From Atopsyche davidsoni (taxonomy: Eukaryota; Arthropoda; Insecta; Trichoptera; Hydrobiosidae), in the NCBI GenBank assembly GCA_022113835.1, contig JAILWY010000006.1, forward strand, positions 8,742,001 through 8,806,000: DNA of 64,000 nt, given 5' to 3'. How positions within the stretch are numbered: the stretch's first letter is position 1; each line of letters starts with the position of its first letter. The position numbers were made by a program, and so were the translations under genes. The notes beneath the pieces were generated by a model. It ran no database searches and was not told the DNA's origin. It was given only the letters and a program-made list of their open reading frames with translations. Shown in pieces: positions 1 through 14,000 of this stretch.

Positions 1-988
1 TAAATAAATCAAGTTATCTCAAAGTTTTGAACATACGTAAATCAAAATATAGTCTTTTGTAAGAACTTAAGAGCTTTTAGTAATAGTCTTTGGTAATAGT
101 TTAACAGTAACATCTAATTGTGTTAAATTAAATTTTAAAAAAATCTACGGAAAAAGTCCTATAAAATTGTTTATTAATTTAATTAACGATACTTTTAAAG
201 AAAAAAAAATACACTCACCGATATCATAAGGAATTTCAGACGGTCGCCACATTCTTTACTTCACATTTGTTACTATTTGTTACACCTAAGTGCCTTTGCC
301 AATTAGTAAAGTTCCATATATATATTATCTAAAATATTATGTTAAAAAAACGTAAAAAATTTTTAACTTTACGTATTGACAGAGCATTGAGTTTATACAT
401 TTCAAAGTATATTATGAGTTTTGTATATGATGAGTACATTCTTAAACACACAAGCTTTCTGACGAACTTCAAATTTTAATTAAAATTTAGCTTAGGCACT
501 TCTAGATTTTCAAGATAGAAATGTGCAAGTTTCCGTTACACCCCTGGTGGGCTAATAAAGAAATGCCTGGCATGGGGGATGCTTGCGGCTGCACCCCTGT
601 AAAAGCAGGGCGGTATTAAACCTATGATGACGTCACCGCGTTTTGCTTTCTGCTGATCAGCTGTTTTTGCCTCTATTCGTTTGTTTTCTGCAATTGGCGT
701 TAATTATAGATTACTTTTTTATAATTAAAGAAATATGATTTTTTTTTATGAATTAGAAAAAAATAACGGTACTTCTAATGTTTAAAATATCCCATAACCT
801 ATGCACGTTTATTGTGTATATACTACGCTTTTTTATCACAATATTTTCACATGCAATGAAAAAAACTAAAAAATATCTTTCGAGCTCCAAAAGGGATTTG
901 AATCCTATCCAAATGTCAGTATTGAAAAATATCAGCAGTTACATAAAGTGAACAAAAAAATAATTTTCAACGTCAACGGTTAATATAT
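1..988. other. AT-rich non-coding DNA with one GC-richer island
   Basis: No open frame here resembles a protein. Most of the stretch is A/T-rich. The exception is about 535-645, which is much richer in G and C and contains an exact TGACGTCA (CRE/ATF-type palindrome) at 628-635. A B-box-like string (GGATTCAAATCC on the minus strand, near 890-906) occurs without tRNA structure. Function is unknown; the island is a regulatory candidate only. Confidence 0.4.
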
Positions 989-1214
989 ATAATGATAAAA
1001 GTAACTTTGTATTTTGTCTTCACTTTGAGTTTTTTATATTTTTTTTCTGCACGACTAGTTTCGACCAAATAGACAAGGTAATCATCAGATGCATAACTAA
1101 ACTGTTTAGTTGTGCATCTGATGATGACCTAGTCTATTTGATCGAAACTAGTCACGCAAAAAAATATAATAAACTCAAAGTGAAGACAAAATACAAAGTT
1201 ACTTTTATCATTAT
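989..1214. repeat. Large foldback (inverted-repeat) element, MITE-like
   Basis: Two arms of about 100 bases are near-perfect reverse complements. The left arm starts AATGATAAAAGTAACTTTG at 991 and the right arm ends with its complement at 1212. The centre reads as a palindrome around a GCATAACTAAAC / GTTTAGTTGTGC pair near 1090-1120. Arm mismatches are few, so the insertion is probably fairly young. No coding potential. The arms contain a CTAGTTTCGACCAAATAGAC string and its inverse. The transposon superfamily is not recognised and no clear target duplication was identified. Confidence 0.8.
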
Positions 1215-3540
1215 AATAATGGATCTTCACCAATCGAATGCCTTGTCCCTCAACAAGATATTATTTTATATTAAATATTTTAAAAAGCTGATAATTAAAA
1301 ATTATTGAATACCCCCCTCAGAAGTCTTGCTTCCACTCTACTCAGCCCCTCGCATGTATGGACAGATGAATGATCGCTTATATCTCCGTATGTTCCTGAC
1401 TCACGTAATGAATATTAGAGCCTCGCGGTCCCGTTGACGGAAACAAATCGTATGCATAATTTAGGCCTGACTTTTGACAACTCGAACATCAGTTGTCTAC
1501 CGACTTTCAACGTAATGAGAAAAATATGTGACGTCATAATACGACAGACCTTTGGATACTTCGGGAATTGCTAACAACTGTACTTTACGTTGAAGTAGTA
1601 GATTCGAGAGAAAGTGGTCTAAGTTTTATATTTTTTATACTATCGTTGATCCTCAGTTAAATTGTTGTTGCTTTAAATAGTTTACCTAACAACTTTGAAA
1701 TTTTCGCCAGCATACACAGTGTATTTGTGAATCTGTGCCACGGTATGTTGTTAATTGTTTGTTAACGCTCTACCGATTTATAATTGCATTGAGTAAATAT
1801 TTTAGGCTTTGTATTTATATATATTGGAGGTAATCGTATTAAATAAATAAATTAACTAAACCCAATATATACACACACCTTCCAATAACACTTATACAGT
1901 AAATAAATTACTATTCTCTACAATTTGATCTACACTATTATTTTTATATCTATTTTTTTCCATGAGTGAGAGATACCTCATTTTACTTCTAAGTTTATTT
2001 TATTGTGTATCAAAATCATTAAAAATCTGTATAAGCAAGGCATTCTCTTATTTTTTTTAATCAGCAACCTTACAAAGTAAAACCAAACCACTATATTTAT
2101 AAACGATTCAAAAAGTATAAGTACACCCCCCGTGGTTAAATTATTGCGTTTTTTATTGAGCCCACATCCAATAAATCACGTTAAATACTTTCGTAGATAC
2201 TTAAGTGATTGATAGTAATGCTCCCTTGAAATATACTTTATTTACAGCACGGGGTGTGAACAAACAAAAAAAACATTGATATTTCATATGCGATAGGAAT
2301 ATGTCGCCAGATTTACTCCGCGCGATCGTATCTCGCCAGGAATTATTCCATTACAACATTCTGGTCTCAATGGATTCGATTCTCTCACGCGACCAGCGGC
2401 TACCGAGTTGCATGAAAAAACCCTTCGTCCTTTCAGCCATACAATGGACTGGCCCCCATTATATCACTGAACTAATGGGCGGTACGAACAAAAAACCCCT
2501 GGATAGACGGGAAGTATTTAAGAATATCTGCTGGTGATTTGAATGACAGGATTTTTCTTGCAAACATAATGGCGCCGTTGCGCAAGACTTGGGGGTAATT
2601 TGAATTGAATTATATTTACTGTGCTATTGCGTTTAATTTTTTTGTCTTCTCATAATGCTTATCAACAGAGAAATTATCCACAGTTGAAGTTCAATTTCAA
2701 TTTAGACAAATTTAAAAGTTATGCCGCTACAGTAAATAGGCTCAATATATATACTGTTAGATTTTAGTCAAATGTGATAATATTTTGAATAATTCAAAAA
2801 TGTGTTTGTGTGTACATATATATATATGATAACAGCATTACATAATTTTGTAAATTTATTCTGATTGTTTTCGTTTTTCTAATATAAAGAATAACTTCAT
2901 CACATCAAGTAATGGTGTTATACGAAATTGCATTCGCTCCACAAGACATTTTCCCTCGACTTCTCACCCCAATCGTCTTGGCCAAACAGCCCCCCATCCC
3001 TTGTTTCCAGTACTTCAATCATTCCTCCCTTATTCTCTGGGCTAATCCAGTAACACCTCCTGTGCCAACAAGAACACATAACAGAGTAGAAACACCCCAA
3101 AAGGGACCTCTTTCGCAGCAAAGGCAAAGATTGCTGAAATTGTTCACTTCAATATCACAAAAGGTAAAAATGTGAAATTTTACTGGAAAACTATCAAAGA
3201 CATAATTTGTATCTTTTTCAACATTCATGTGTAATCATCAAGATCATTAATGACTACATTATACGCATAGTTTCGACGAAATGCCTTCTACTTAGCTACA
3301 TTGAATCGCCACTGCGATGAAATCTTAAACCCACATACCACCCAATTGTAGCTTAAAATACCTCCTTCGCTATTTTTCATGAAAGAAAAGTACAAAACAC
3401 ACATCGAAATTTAAAAAAGAAGACATGCAATGCTTTCGGCCAACAAATATACAAATACTCATTTTGGATAAAAATAATTAACACAGGTGTTCGATCGCTG
3501 ACGTCATTTTCTAAATTGTTGATAGGAGTTACGTATATTT
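1215..3540. other. Non-coding, AT-rich; islands at 1.30-1.62 kb and 2.91-3.23 kb
   Basis: Between 1300 and 1620 the base composition is more balanced and an exact TGACGTCA lies at 1529-1536. A second TGACGTCA lies at 3499-3506. Around 2912-3228 both strands are open for 60-87 codons and the DNA is less AT-rich than its surroundings. The predicted peptides (proline-rich on the plus strand) match nothing I know, so I do not call a gene. The rest shows no structure I can interpret. Confidence 0.35.
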
Positions 3541-3547
3541 ATTAATA

Positions 3548-3777
3548 TATGTCTATTTTGTGGATTGAACGTTAATCAAGTGCGTTTTAATTACCTTTAG
3601 AGGCCTATATTATTTACTAATATGATTAGGCATATTTTGTCACATATTGAAAATGATTCAAAGAAACTCTCAGAAAAATATCATCGTGACATGAGACTCG
3701 TGACACGATGATATTTTTCTGAGAGTTTCTTTGAATCATTTTCAATATGTGAAAAAATATGTCTAATCATATTAGTA
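3548..3777 (-). mobile_element. tRNA-related palindromic element, copy A
   Basis: A near-perfect palindrome spans 3615-3777, opening with TACTAATATGATTAGGCATA and closing with its complement. The arms contain the family body, including GAAACTCTCAGAAAAATATC and its inverse. Its left side carries the family tail (3548-3610, a TATGTCTATTTTGTGGATTG-like string), so the tail is on one side only and the copy lies in minus orientation. Unlike the other copies, its centre (3690-3702) lacks a tRNA T-arm. Relatives lie at 38.9, 51.6, 57.8 and 62.6 kb. Confidence 0.8.
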
Positions 3778-6700
3778 TATTTACTAACACAATTAGATGA
3801 AATGAAATTGAAGTATCGTATTTCAGGTGTCACATTTTGAATAAACACTTTATATTTAAATGCTGCATAAAAAAAAAACACCCCAATCATAATAACACAA
3901 TGGCCGAGATGGCGAGCTAGTAACACGTCTTGGTTCCCCTCCCTCCTTGCGTTTCTTTCTCTTCCCTTAATGCCCGCCTGCATAGCCTCCCGCAACGGGG
4001 AGGCTTGATTTGTTTGCCGGAAGTAAAATATTTCCAACCCTAGCTTCGATAAATTTGTCTAGCGTAATGTATAAGGAAACCGGGATAAGCTGATTTCAGA
4101 TGCGTTGCATTTGTGCGGTTGTAAATAAAATTATATTACCATTTAAAAAAATATTTAATTATTCAATTGAAATTATTTAGTAGAACCCATTTAAAAAAAA
4201 TAAATAAATATACTTTCAATATATCAAAATAGTGAGTTCAAAGCACCGATGCTTACAACAATAAGCTTAGTTGTATAATACCGAATTCTCATAATCAACA
4301 AAAAGTCACAATTTAAAATGCAATAATCTTAATATATCTTTTTGACGAACAACGTAAAGTTTAATAACTGTATTTTAATTTTGATATGATTGATTGTTAC
4401 GAATCGAAAAATTACTTGCTTTCTCTCTTATAGAAATATGTGTGCTGGATTCTTTGTTCAGTGAATCTGACTTTGAGTGTTAGTTTATATTTTTGCCCAA
4501 ACAAAATTTCTCTCATACACAATTCTTCTATGATTAAAAATAACAAGAGCTTTTTTTAATAGCTTCATATACGATATTGGACTTTCCATGAGACGGTGTG
4601 GCATAAGTTGCTTCGGAACACAAGAGGCATCTGTCATTACTTTCTCCAGATATATTACCCATCTGACTGTTCGGACACAAAAGTATTTTCTCTTTGATGA
4701 GTCGTAAAACTTATATCGTATTATTGGCATGAGCTTAACTCTGACAGCTGCCAGGGACCGTAGATTGCCTTTTATTTTATTTTATGGCTTGAAATAATTC
4801 AATGCTTCATAGCGTATACGCTACCTTTTGACTTACAAATAATCGCGTCAAATAGAGAAAAGGTCAAATATGACAGAAACAAAAGTAAAGTTATGTCAAT
4901 TTTTATTGGCTTATTAAGATATTTTTATTAAAACATGAGTACATCTAATAAATGATAATACATTTTTTAACAGCTTGTTATGAATTTAACATATACTATA
5001 AATCTAAGATGCGCTGATAATGATTACAAAAATGTTCATGTACATGTACATGTTCCGGTATATAAAAAATTGAGTCTACGTCATTTTAATTCGAAAAAAT
5101 TCGATGTCAACGAACCACGGTTTTACGTTTAGTAAACGTGTCTGCATAGTACGAAAAGAGTCGACGAATAATAATCTTTCCTACTCATAGTGGAATCGTC
5201 TAGAGCGCTTCAGTGTTTTGAATCCGGAGTTTCACGGTACACAAGTCCTCTTCACCCCCGCTTAGTCTCGCTGGAGATCACGTCCTGGAAGGCTTTCGGG
5301 GATGCCCCCGCCTCGTCCTCCTCCCCGGTCCCAGGTTAGCAGTTTGCCAAATTGCAGGGGACCGTTAGTCAGCCTGGAAGCACTGTACAGAAGAAGGACT
5401 TTCAAACTGAAATTCAGATTTCAATTGTGCTTATATTTTTTTCTCTGCATAAAAGTTTTTGCTATGTTAATAGACGTTCCGTAAAAGTTATTGGTAATAA
5501 CAAAAAATGAATAGATAAGATTCCCTAAAAACACTTATAAACAAACTTTACTTTATAGATACTTTATTCAATGACAGTGAAAGATTCATTTCTTTTGCCG
5601 TATATATTAAGTTATTAATATGATTGTTACTTAATATCAAATTTATAAAAGTATATAATCAGATGCTGAATTCATCACAGTACAGACTTTTAAAAAGGCT
5701 TTTAGGGTTTTAAAAATAAAATACATAAAATCAAAGGCACGGGTCGTAAAAATGGATTTGAAAGGATCATAATAGTCTCTTAACAATACACAGGAAATAA
5801 ACACATATCTTTCATTTCCATCTCATAAAATAACAAATTTCCGTACTATTGGCCACCCCCACATGGCTAAGTACAGTGTGGGTACAATCGCTGATTCCCT
5901 AGAGCCTCGGCGAGCTCTCCGACTACAGTTCGTATTGGAAATACTGAAAATTACCAACCCAGAAGCGCTTGACTGTGCTCTGTGCTGATAATGTATTCAT
6001 TCCTAGATAATATAATCAATAACCATAATGTCCGGGACGAATTTCACCCGAGAGACTTGTGTGACAACTGTTCGGAATATTTAGTACGAAAAGTGAAATT
6101 TGCGCTTATTTATGTATAGAGTTAATAACTGCAAATTTTCACAGCGTTGAAAATTTCAAGACATAACGTGTGCCGAAAGATAAATTGAAATTTGTGAGCG
6201 ATTTCAGTTCCTGAACAAATAAAAATTCTTGGAACTCGCCATGCCGGTGTGATGTATCTCGAAGTGGTCCCAGTACCGAGACCGAAACGACGGAAAGCAG
6301 AAACATCCCGAGATCATTTATTAACAATGGCTACCCAAATCTACAAACAAAAATACTGGTTAAATGTAAAGGGAATAAGTATAGAAGGTTTATTATTTTT
6401 TACGGCTAAGCACTTCCTCATTTTTATGTTCGAAAATAATTGTAATCATTTTTTCAAAAGATGCAAGCGTTTTTTTCGCGAAGATAAAAACTATATATTT
6501 ACAGGTAGTTTTCAACTAAAATGTAAGAAGTTGTAATTTTATTTAATGTACTCGTTTTTCTACAGAAAAAAAACTAATTGATTGTTTATTTGGTAATCAT
6601 AATATTTAATTTACCTAAATGTTAAAAAAATATTTATATATTGATTTTACATCAACAATAGCTTAAAAGGTTTTCGAAGTAATTTTCTATGTGGGACTGA

Positions 6701-7150
6701 GGGTTACTTTGTAAAATTAAAAGAGAGTTTTTAAATAAATAATAGTTTTAATTATTCTTGTTGGACTTTCTACAGTCACTATTTAATTTATCAAATACCT
6801 CAATCAAGTAGTAAATTTCATTTATTACAGTATTTTACAATAAACTTTTCGAATAAAAATAAACAGGCGTAATAAAAACCCAAAAGCAGCAATTACACCG
6901 AAAAAAATACCTCGTTTCCAATAAAAACCCACGCAAGAGCGATTTACACATATCCACGAAATGCGTTCCGAAAAAAGATATCGATAAATTAGGTGCACGG
7001 GCCCAGTGGCGTCGGGGAAGTCCCATCCACCCTCGCGGGCCAGACGGTGAGTCACGTGGCCTCCCCTCTCCACCCTCGCCCCCACCCCCTCCAGTCTACC
7101 CCCTAATGCCCTGATCGCCCAAAAATATCCCTTCGCTTGTGGCCAGGGGC
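3778..7150. other. Non-coding upstream DNA with scattered GC-richer islands
   Basis: Islands of higher GC lie near 3890-4040, 5200-5350, 5845-5960 and 6995-7140. The last contains GTCACGTG, an E-box core, near 7053. Open frames in these islands (for example the minus-strand 118 and 141 codon frames at 3681-4037 and 6825-7250) show no recognisable domain and run through repeat or low-complexity sequence. A small palindrome of overlapping CATGTACATG units lies near 5034-5054. I see no exon, RNA gene or transposon in the remainder. Confidence 0.3.
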
Positions 7151-10100
7151 TGGGTTGATTAAAAATATCCGAGATTATAATGGGTATCAGGATAGAATAG
7201 AGAAAAATGAGGTAATATCGGTGACTTGTGTGTAGAATGAAAGCTGGCATTAAACTTGCTGAAAATGATAATAAACATGGTCTTGAGTATATTTTTCTTA
7301 TATACTGATAATTTATACAAATTTATAGCGAATATGTCATAAAACATATTTATTTATTTCGACTATACGTATCTGTGTTGAACTAAGATTACTAAAAAAA
7401 AAAAACAATGTTTATCTTCTGTAATGATAAAGTAGGATTTTTTTATGTTTAATAGCTTTGGGTGCTAAATAGCTTTCAAGTGTAGTTTGAGAATTCCTTG
7501 GTGACGAAATTTTTGCATTACTTAACTGATAAACTGTTATAAATATTTTAAGCAGAATATATGTAAACAAGTTTATGCAGATAAACAATTAAGTAATCGT
7601 GTATTATGCAGAACGTTATCTTGTTAATATTGAGCGCTAAACATAATACAAGCAGGGGTGTCCACCCAAAGAGTCAATTAAACGTTCATGAATCACACTC
7701 TCAGGGTTCTTAACTGCTCAATTTGCTGAGGCCTCTTCGTTGATAATCGCCAGCTAAGATCCTGGATCCTGTGCACATACTGGCAGCGCCATTAACATAG
7801 GGGATGCTCGTTACGACCCCCGATATGGACAACCCTGCCGACCAGACGAATATTCAGTAGTTCCCCAATGGGCAGTTTGTTTCATGTTCTGATGATTGAT
7901 GGTATGTGCTTTTGTTATCCTAACTCCATGGTGTACAGGTATTTTCGTAATGTAATTTGTGAAGTGTTGACCAATCATACAGGAAATAGACATAATGTAC
8001 AAAAAAATAAATAAAGGCACGGTCAAATTATCAAATATTCAAATGAATACATAAAATATTGATCAACGTATATGTCATTGAATATTTATTGTAGTGATAA
8101 ACGATTTGTAAATATTCTAATGCCATAAAAATATCAAACGTCATCAAACGTTATTCATGTCAAATCGAAAAAAAATGTATTTTCTTAAAATTTTCTTTGT
8201 GTATCAGTCTGGGTTAAGAATCTGTGGTGGATTCTGCAGTAACTGCTTGCAAAATCGTTTTATCTCCCATAACCCCTCGTGCCTCACCCCTCATCTCCCA
8301 CCCTTCGGACATTACCGATAGCTCACTGTCGTGCACTGAGGAAGTTGGACGACCACTAAGTCAGGAACTCCAATGGCTGCCATTAATGAGTCATCCCTTC
8401 CATCCACCCTTTTAGATTCAAACTAAACGATTAATATAAGAAATCCATATCTAAATTTGACTATTTTATTGCTTATTACTGTGTATAAGAAAGCATAACC
8501 ACGTTTGCGTACATCTAAAATAATAACATCGAAATGCCTGGGTTAAGTTATAAATAACTATATTATAATTTATAGCATATCGTATAGTTGTTATACACAA
8601 TTATTATATTTACGACAAGCTAATTTAATGTATAATGCATTGATAATAATAATCAAATTTTTAGGAGAAAATGATCGTTGATAGTCTGATGAAGCCTTGT
8701 TTTAAACGATTATTTATCATGTAAAATAATCAAGTACTTTCTAACGCGGATAAGATTGTGAAAGTTAATACAAAACAAACTTATCAAATGCTCTTCAGGA
8801 AGCTCCTTCCACTGCATGCTTCAGATTGTTTGCCGACTACACAAAAACAAAATGGAAACTTTTTCCCGACCCCAAGGGAGCTTTTCTCAAGCCATTAGTG
8901 GTCACTGAAAATACACCGAAAGATGATACGTGATATTAAAAAAATAAACAATGTTGTAATTAATACCAAATAGTAAAATTTCTTCGTAGGTTTGTTTCAA
9001 AATTTTGTGAACCCTGATTTACCGAGTTTTTTTTTAATCAACTTTAGGGATTAATTCGAAACATGCAAATCGAAAATTTGTATTATTTTTTATATTTATT
9101 TAATAACAGACTGTTGTCAACAAATGTTACAGTGTCTTCTGAATTTATATAGCTTTATTGCAAGGCTTTTCTGTGATTAATAATACTTCAACTGGCGTTG
9201 GTAGTTTCAAAATTTAAAGGCTAGACGAATGCCTAAGTGTAAGGGTAGTTAAAAATAATTAGTAGGAAACGTATGGCTTTGATAGGGTTACGGTGTTTAT
9301 GTGGAGTTTAAATAACTCTGTACTGGGGGTTGGTACTCTATTTAATACCCTTTACAAACTATGAGGGGTCTTAATTAAAAGTAATTAAAATTCTTTACGA
9401 CGATGATAAAAGTTATAATATTTTTAAAGAATAATCGTTTTTAGTGCTTGAAGTGCTAAGGTATAAAAATATATATTTAAATAATAGCAGAGCTCACAGG
9501 CATATTTAATATATTACTTCAATTTAATACATTTATTAATTTATTCTACAGTTTTTCAACTTAAGCAGTACGTAGCTTAAATATATATTTCCTATAGATA
9601 ATCTTAATTTTATATTGATGAATATTAATGTGCTTATTTTTTATTGTTTCAGAACAGACTTTTGTGGAGATATCTCATAAAAAGGTAAAATTTTAAAATT
9701 AAAATACTCTGCATTTAACGGCTTTAAAAGTAGTTTTGTTGTTTTTTACTCTGTAAAATATTACAATCAAAAATTTATACAAGGAAAAACTTTCAACTAA
9801 ACAAATAATACAAATTGAAATAGCAGGACCTTTGTTATTTTTCAGTTACGAAGTCTATTTATGAATTCTTATTTATCGTCTGATCTGTTTATTGTGAACT
9901 TTAAGACATTATAAAAGATAGAATTCTAATTAATTAAATAATATAACAAACTAAAACTCACACAAATTTTTCTGTCAAGGTTAATCAATTCACACCGAAG
10001 AATCTCCATTTTTTTACTCCTGTCCCTTGAAAATATTATTAACCTCAAACATATTATATTGCAACCACACTTGTCTAGTTTTACGTGATCAATCACATGG

Positions 10101-11000
10101 TTTTTTATCTGGCTTAAATATATATTGTAATTATTTTACATGTTTTATATTAATATTACAAGGAGTGCTCACATTACAAACTATGTGTCCTCGCAAGTAC
10201 TGTGAATCGTGTTCAGTACAAATATTTTAGTTTTCAAACAAATGGGCGGTCTTAAAATAAGGGTTCATTCAAATTTATTTGCACAAAAGAAACTATAAGT
10301 GAAACGTCAGGCCTTTAGAAAGCCCTAAGTGGCCTATTACAGAACAAATTCAGTACAGAAGGCCACATTTTTCAGTCGGCATCATTTTGTTACTGTCCAG
10401 ATAGCGTGCATATTTCTCATTTCAGACAAGAAATGGAAAGTTGTGCAGTTAAAATAATGCTTTGGGCAGAGCGCCAAGGAATACCTTATCAGCTGAGCAC
10501 ATCGCCAATTCCTTAGTCGGTTAGCACCACGACAATTGCTAGTTTAAAATATATTATACATTATACACCAAAAGGACTTAAGTGTTAAAAAAAAATTAAT
10601 CTAAATTTTATCAACTTATCAATCAAGTGCTACAGAAATTATCCTGTAAAATACTACGCACCTTGCATTAAAAATTTCTAATAAGGCCCGACAACTATCT
10701 GTACGGGTGAGTTGGTAATATCGTTATTTTGAATTTAATATTTTAAAGAAATATAATAATAATAAGATGTGTTATAAGGCAAAAGAAGCTCACAAAATTT
10801 AAAACTATTATTTATAATTCGTTTCGTTCTTTAACCCTGTAATAATTTAGAATGATAAATTTCCGGTACGTGTTAACGGTTATTGCACTTCATATGAACC
10901 ACTGATAGTTTCCCTGGCAGCCTCCCAATCCGCATATTGCCTGAAGTTTTTCAATATTTCCCCACAACCCCCTTTAACAACCCCTCCCATACTTTACAGG
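7151..11000. other. Non-coding upstream DNA
   Basis: Mostly A/T-rich. GC-richer stretches at about 7660-7870, 8240-8410, 8790-8900 and 10880-11000 have no recognisable coding potential and could be regulatory. The segment 8421-8780 and most of 8940-10250 are plain AT-rich sequence. No transposon ends, tandem arrays or RNA genes were recognised. Confidence 0.3.
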
Positions 11001-14000
11001 GCAAGGGATAGTTTTTCCCATACTTAATCAAGCTTATAAAGGTAGTTCGCAGTACTTATAGGCTTAGACTTTCCTAAAGAGTTTGCGGTTGTTTTAAAAG
11101 TTTTCTTACTAATTAGTAAAAACTTTGTAATACTAAGAAACTTCTTGGTATTGTAATTTTTTATAATAGAGACGTTATTATATATTAAGCAAAGGCATAA
11201 ATAAGCATATATATTTAACATCTAAATAGTTATAATTGAAAATTTTCTAGTCACATGGTCTTTTTTTACCACACAAATAAATATATTTTTTTAATGACAA
11301 AGTAGTTGTAAAATTGTAAAACGTCATAAAAATAAGGGTGTTATACTTTTCAGCAATATATTGGTATAACTTGAGTATTTTTAGAATTCAAAATGAATCA
11401 AAATATAGTGTTTATTTCGAAATGATTTAAACATATTAGTTATGTATTATATGTTTAAGACTACGAAAATACATACTGTAATCGTTATACAATTATTCGG
11501 TGGTAAATAGAAATTTATTGAACAGTTAATAATGTCCCACAAAAACTTCCATGTGAAAAAAAAATCATTACGTTCGTACGAATAAAAATGATTTATGATC
11601 GTATTTCATGTTTTATAGCTTCTATCCATCTTAATTTCACGGCACTTAAAGCCTATTTTCTATACCAATTTATGAACGCCGCTTTTAATGTATGTCGAAT
11701 TTATGCAAAAACTTCTAATTCTGTCGCGGGGCTCGTTCATAAATCTAAGGTGGAAAATTTATCGAAATTCTTAACTGATTCTAACTTTTCATGCATGTGC
11801 ACGACCGAGCATCCCCTCTCATCAAAGAAGCATCAGAGCTCACCCCCATAACGCACCCTCCACAAATCCTTGACAACGAGCCCTTCTTAACTCACCACTG
11901 CGGTTCTCAATTGATGCTTTGTGAAGCATCTACATAGATCTATAGAATACCATGAATGCGAGTACATGGACTCGTCCTAAAATTACTCAGAGTTATATTT
12001 TTCTTTCCTGCCATTTTACAGGCTCAGTGTATATATTTTTATTATCTTGCTAATACATTTGCTTTAATGAATAAGCCTTCTTTTAGAAGGCAACAAAACC
12101 ATTCAAATACTCCTACAAAGATTTTTTTTAAATTAATACTTATCTGTTTATACTAAACTGACAAACTAATACAAAAATCTAAACAAGATTGGCAACTCCC
12201 TTTCAGTTATTTATTTGTCTATGTAAAAGTTTTTTTAAATTCTCCATATGTATACATTATGATAATTATTATTGAATAAATTTTTCGTTCAATTCGTGAT
12301 TTCCTATTCCTCACGTAACACTGCGATTTTCTATACAAACCAGTTCAGCGAAAAAATCCCTTAGATTTTATATTTAAAAAAAAAATAATATTATGAATTG
12401 GTAGTATATTTACATTAAATTTCTTGAAAAATTTACTTGAACAGCAATTAGTTCTGTGAATTCTCTAGATGGGGTACGTTTTTATATAAAACTGAGAACC
12501 TCTGGCATGCAGTATAGCAGGTGCCCTGTACGACTTGCAATAGGAATAATGTATGTGAAATTGCCTAGAAAATGGAAAAGTGTCGTCAAACTGCAAATGA
12601 AATAGTCTAGGAATTGAACGTAAAAATACAGAAGCCAATCGTGAAATAACGTTGCGTTCGCTTTATCTGCGTTTTATTGGCGTATGCATTGCAGCTCGGA
12701 ATTCAGATTTCAGCATATTTTAAAATCGTGAATAATTCAACAATCCGTATACACGTATATTTTACTGCTTTATCATATCGAGCCCTGGAAGCATAACAGA
12801 TCTGATTATTTGATAATATCTGACCGTGAAGTTTATTGACTTAAAGTTAGCAAGTATACAGTAAATTGAAAATAGGAGTCCCACAAGTATTTGCGCTCCC
12901 AGGGATTAATGCTTCTTACAATAGATCAACACAAAAATAATTCCCTTCATAAAATCAATCAAACAAGATTATGTAAGTACGTCAGTTTATTTTCAAATTA
13001 TACACGACAAGAATTTCAACAAAATCAGATGAACCACCGCAATAACACTTGAAAGTTGGTAATTAGAAAAAATGATGAAAAATAACGTGGCGTTTAGCCG
13101 CGCTCTACGAATTAGGGGAGAATAAAGATTAATGGGAAAATACATTCAATCCGACCACACTTTTAGTTTCCCCTTTCAGAGAACATTACCCAGCCTGCCG
13201 CAGACAAACTACCCCACCTGCCAGCCGATGGCTCTCAATATGTAAACATTACTGATATTTTACACGGACATAGAAACAAACCCTCTGAATAATTTTTTAT
13301 TATTATTTTAGTACAAGCACTTAATAAAGTATTTCTATTATTCACAAGCTTAATTTGCTGTATTTGACTTATTCGTGTGCCTTTTCTCAGATGAGGTGTG
13401 TGATCATCTCACTGAGCATATCTTTATCTTAGACCAGTCTTTCTCGGCTGTGATTCCGTTTTGCATCCATGTTAACTTTCTGACGTCTCTTTACTTGGAT
13501 TGGGTGTATATATTTATATATTCCCTGGTGAATTGGGAACCCTCGTAGTTTGCTGTCATGACGGACGCATCCAATTAGCCGATGAAGCAACGCCAATGCG
13601 ATCAATAAATAGTGGATTTGCTCGATCAACCAGCTCGACCGTGCCGGGCTTGAATAATATATATTGATTGTTGGCTCGCGAGCCATCACAGAGGGGATGG
13701 TCAGATTTACGATATTTTTACGAGAATAAATACTGTAGCAACCTCTGCATGCATGAAACATTGATATACAATACATATTTCGCTGACACTGCTGCTGAAA
13801 GTGCTCATACATGTCCTCATACATTTTTATGCAACAATAAATTATTCATAACAAACTCTTCAGGAAACACATTATCATATATGCTACAATTTAATTTCTA
13901 AACATCATGTTTTTGGGGAAATAATAATCACGTAAAACCATTAAAAAAAACTAATAAAAAACCTGTTGTGTTTATTTATTTTGCCTGCAAGCAAGTTGAT

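Noticed and set aside
885..910. B-box-like GGATTCAAATCC on the minus strand
   Set aside because: No surrounding cloverleaf and no match to the palindrome family body.
6825..7250. 141-codon minus-strand frame through a GC-rich island
   Set aside because: The frame is open because the island lacks stop codons; residues show no family resemblance.
13429..13824. 131-codon minus-strand frame
   Set aside because: Composition and sequence look random; no domain, and both strands are open over part of it.
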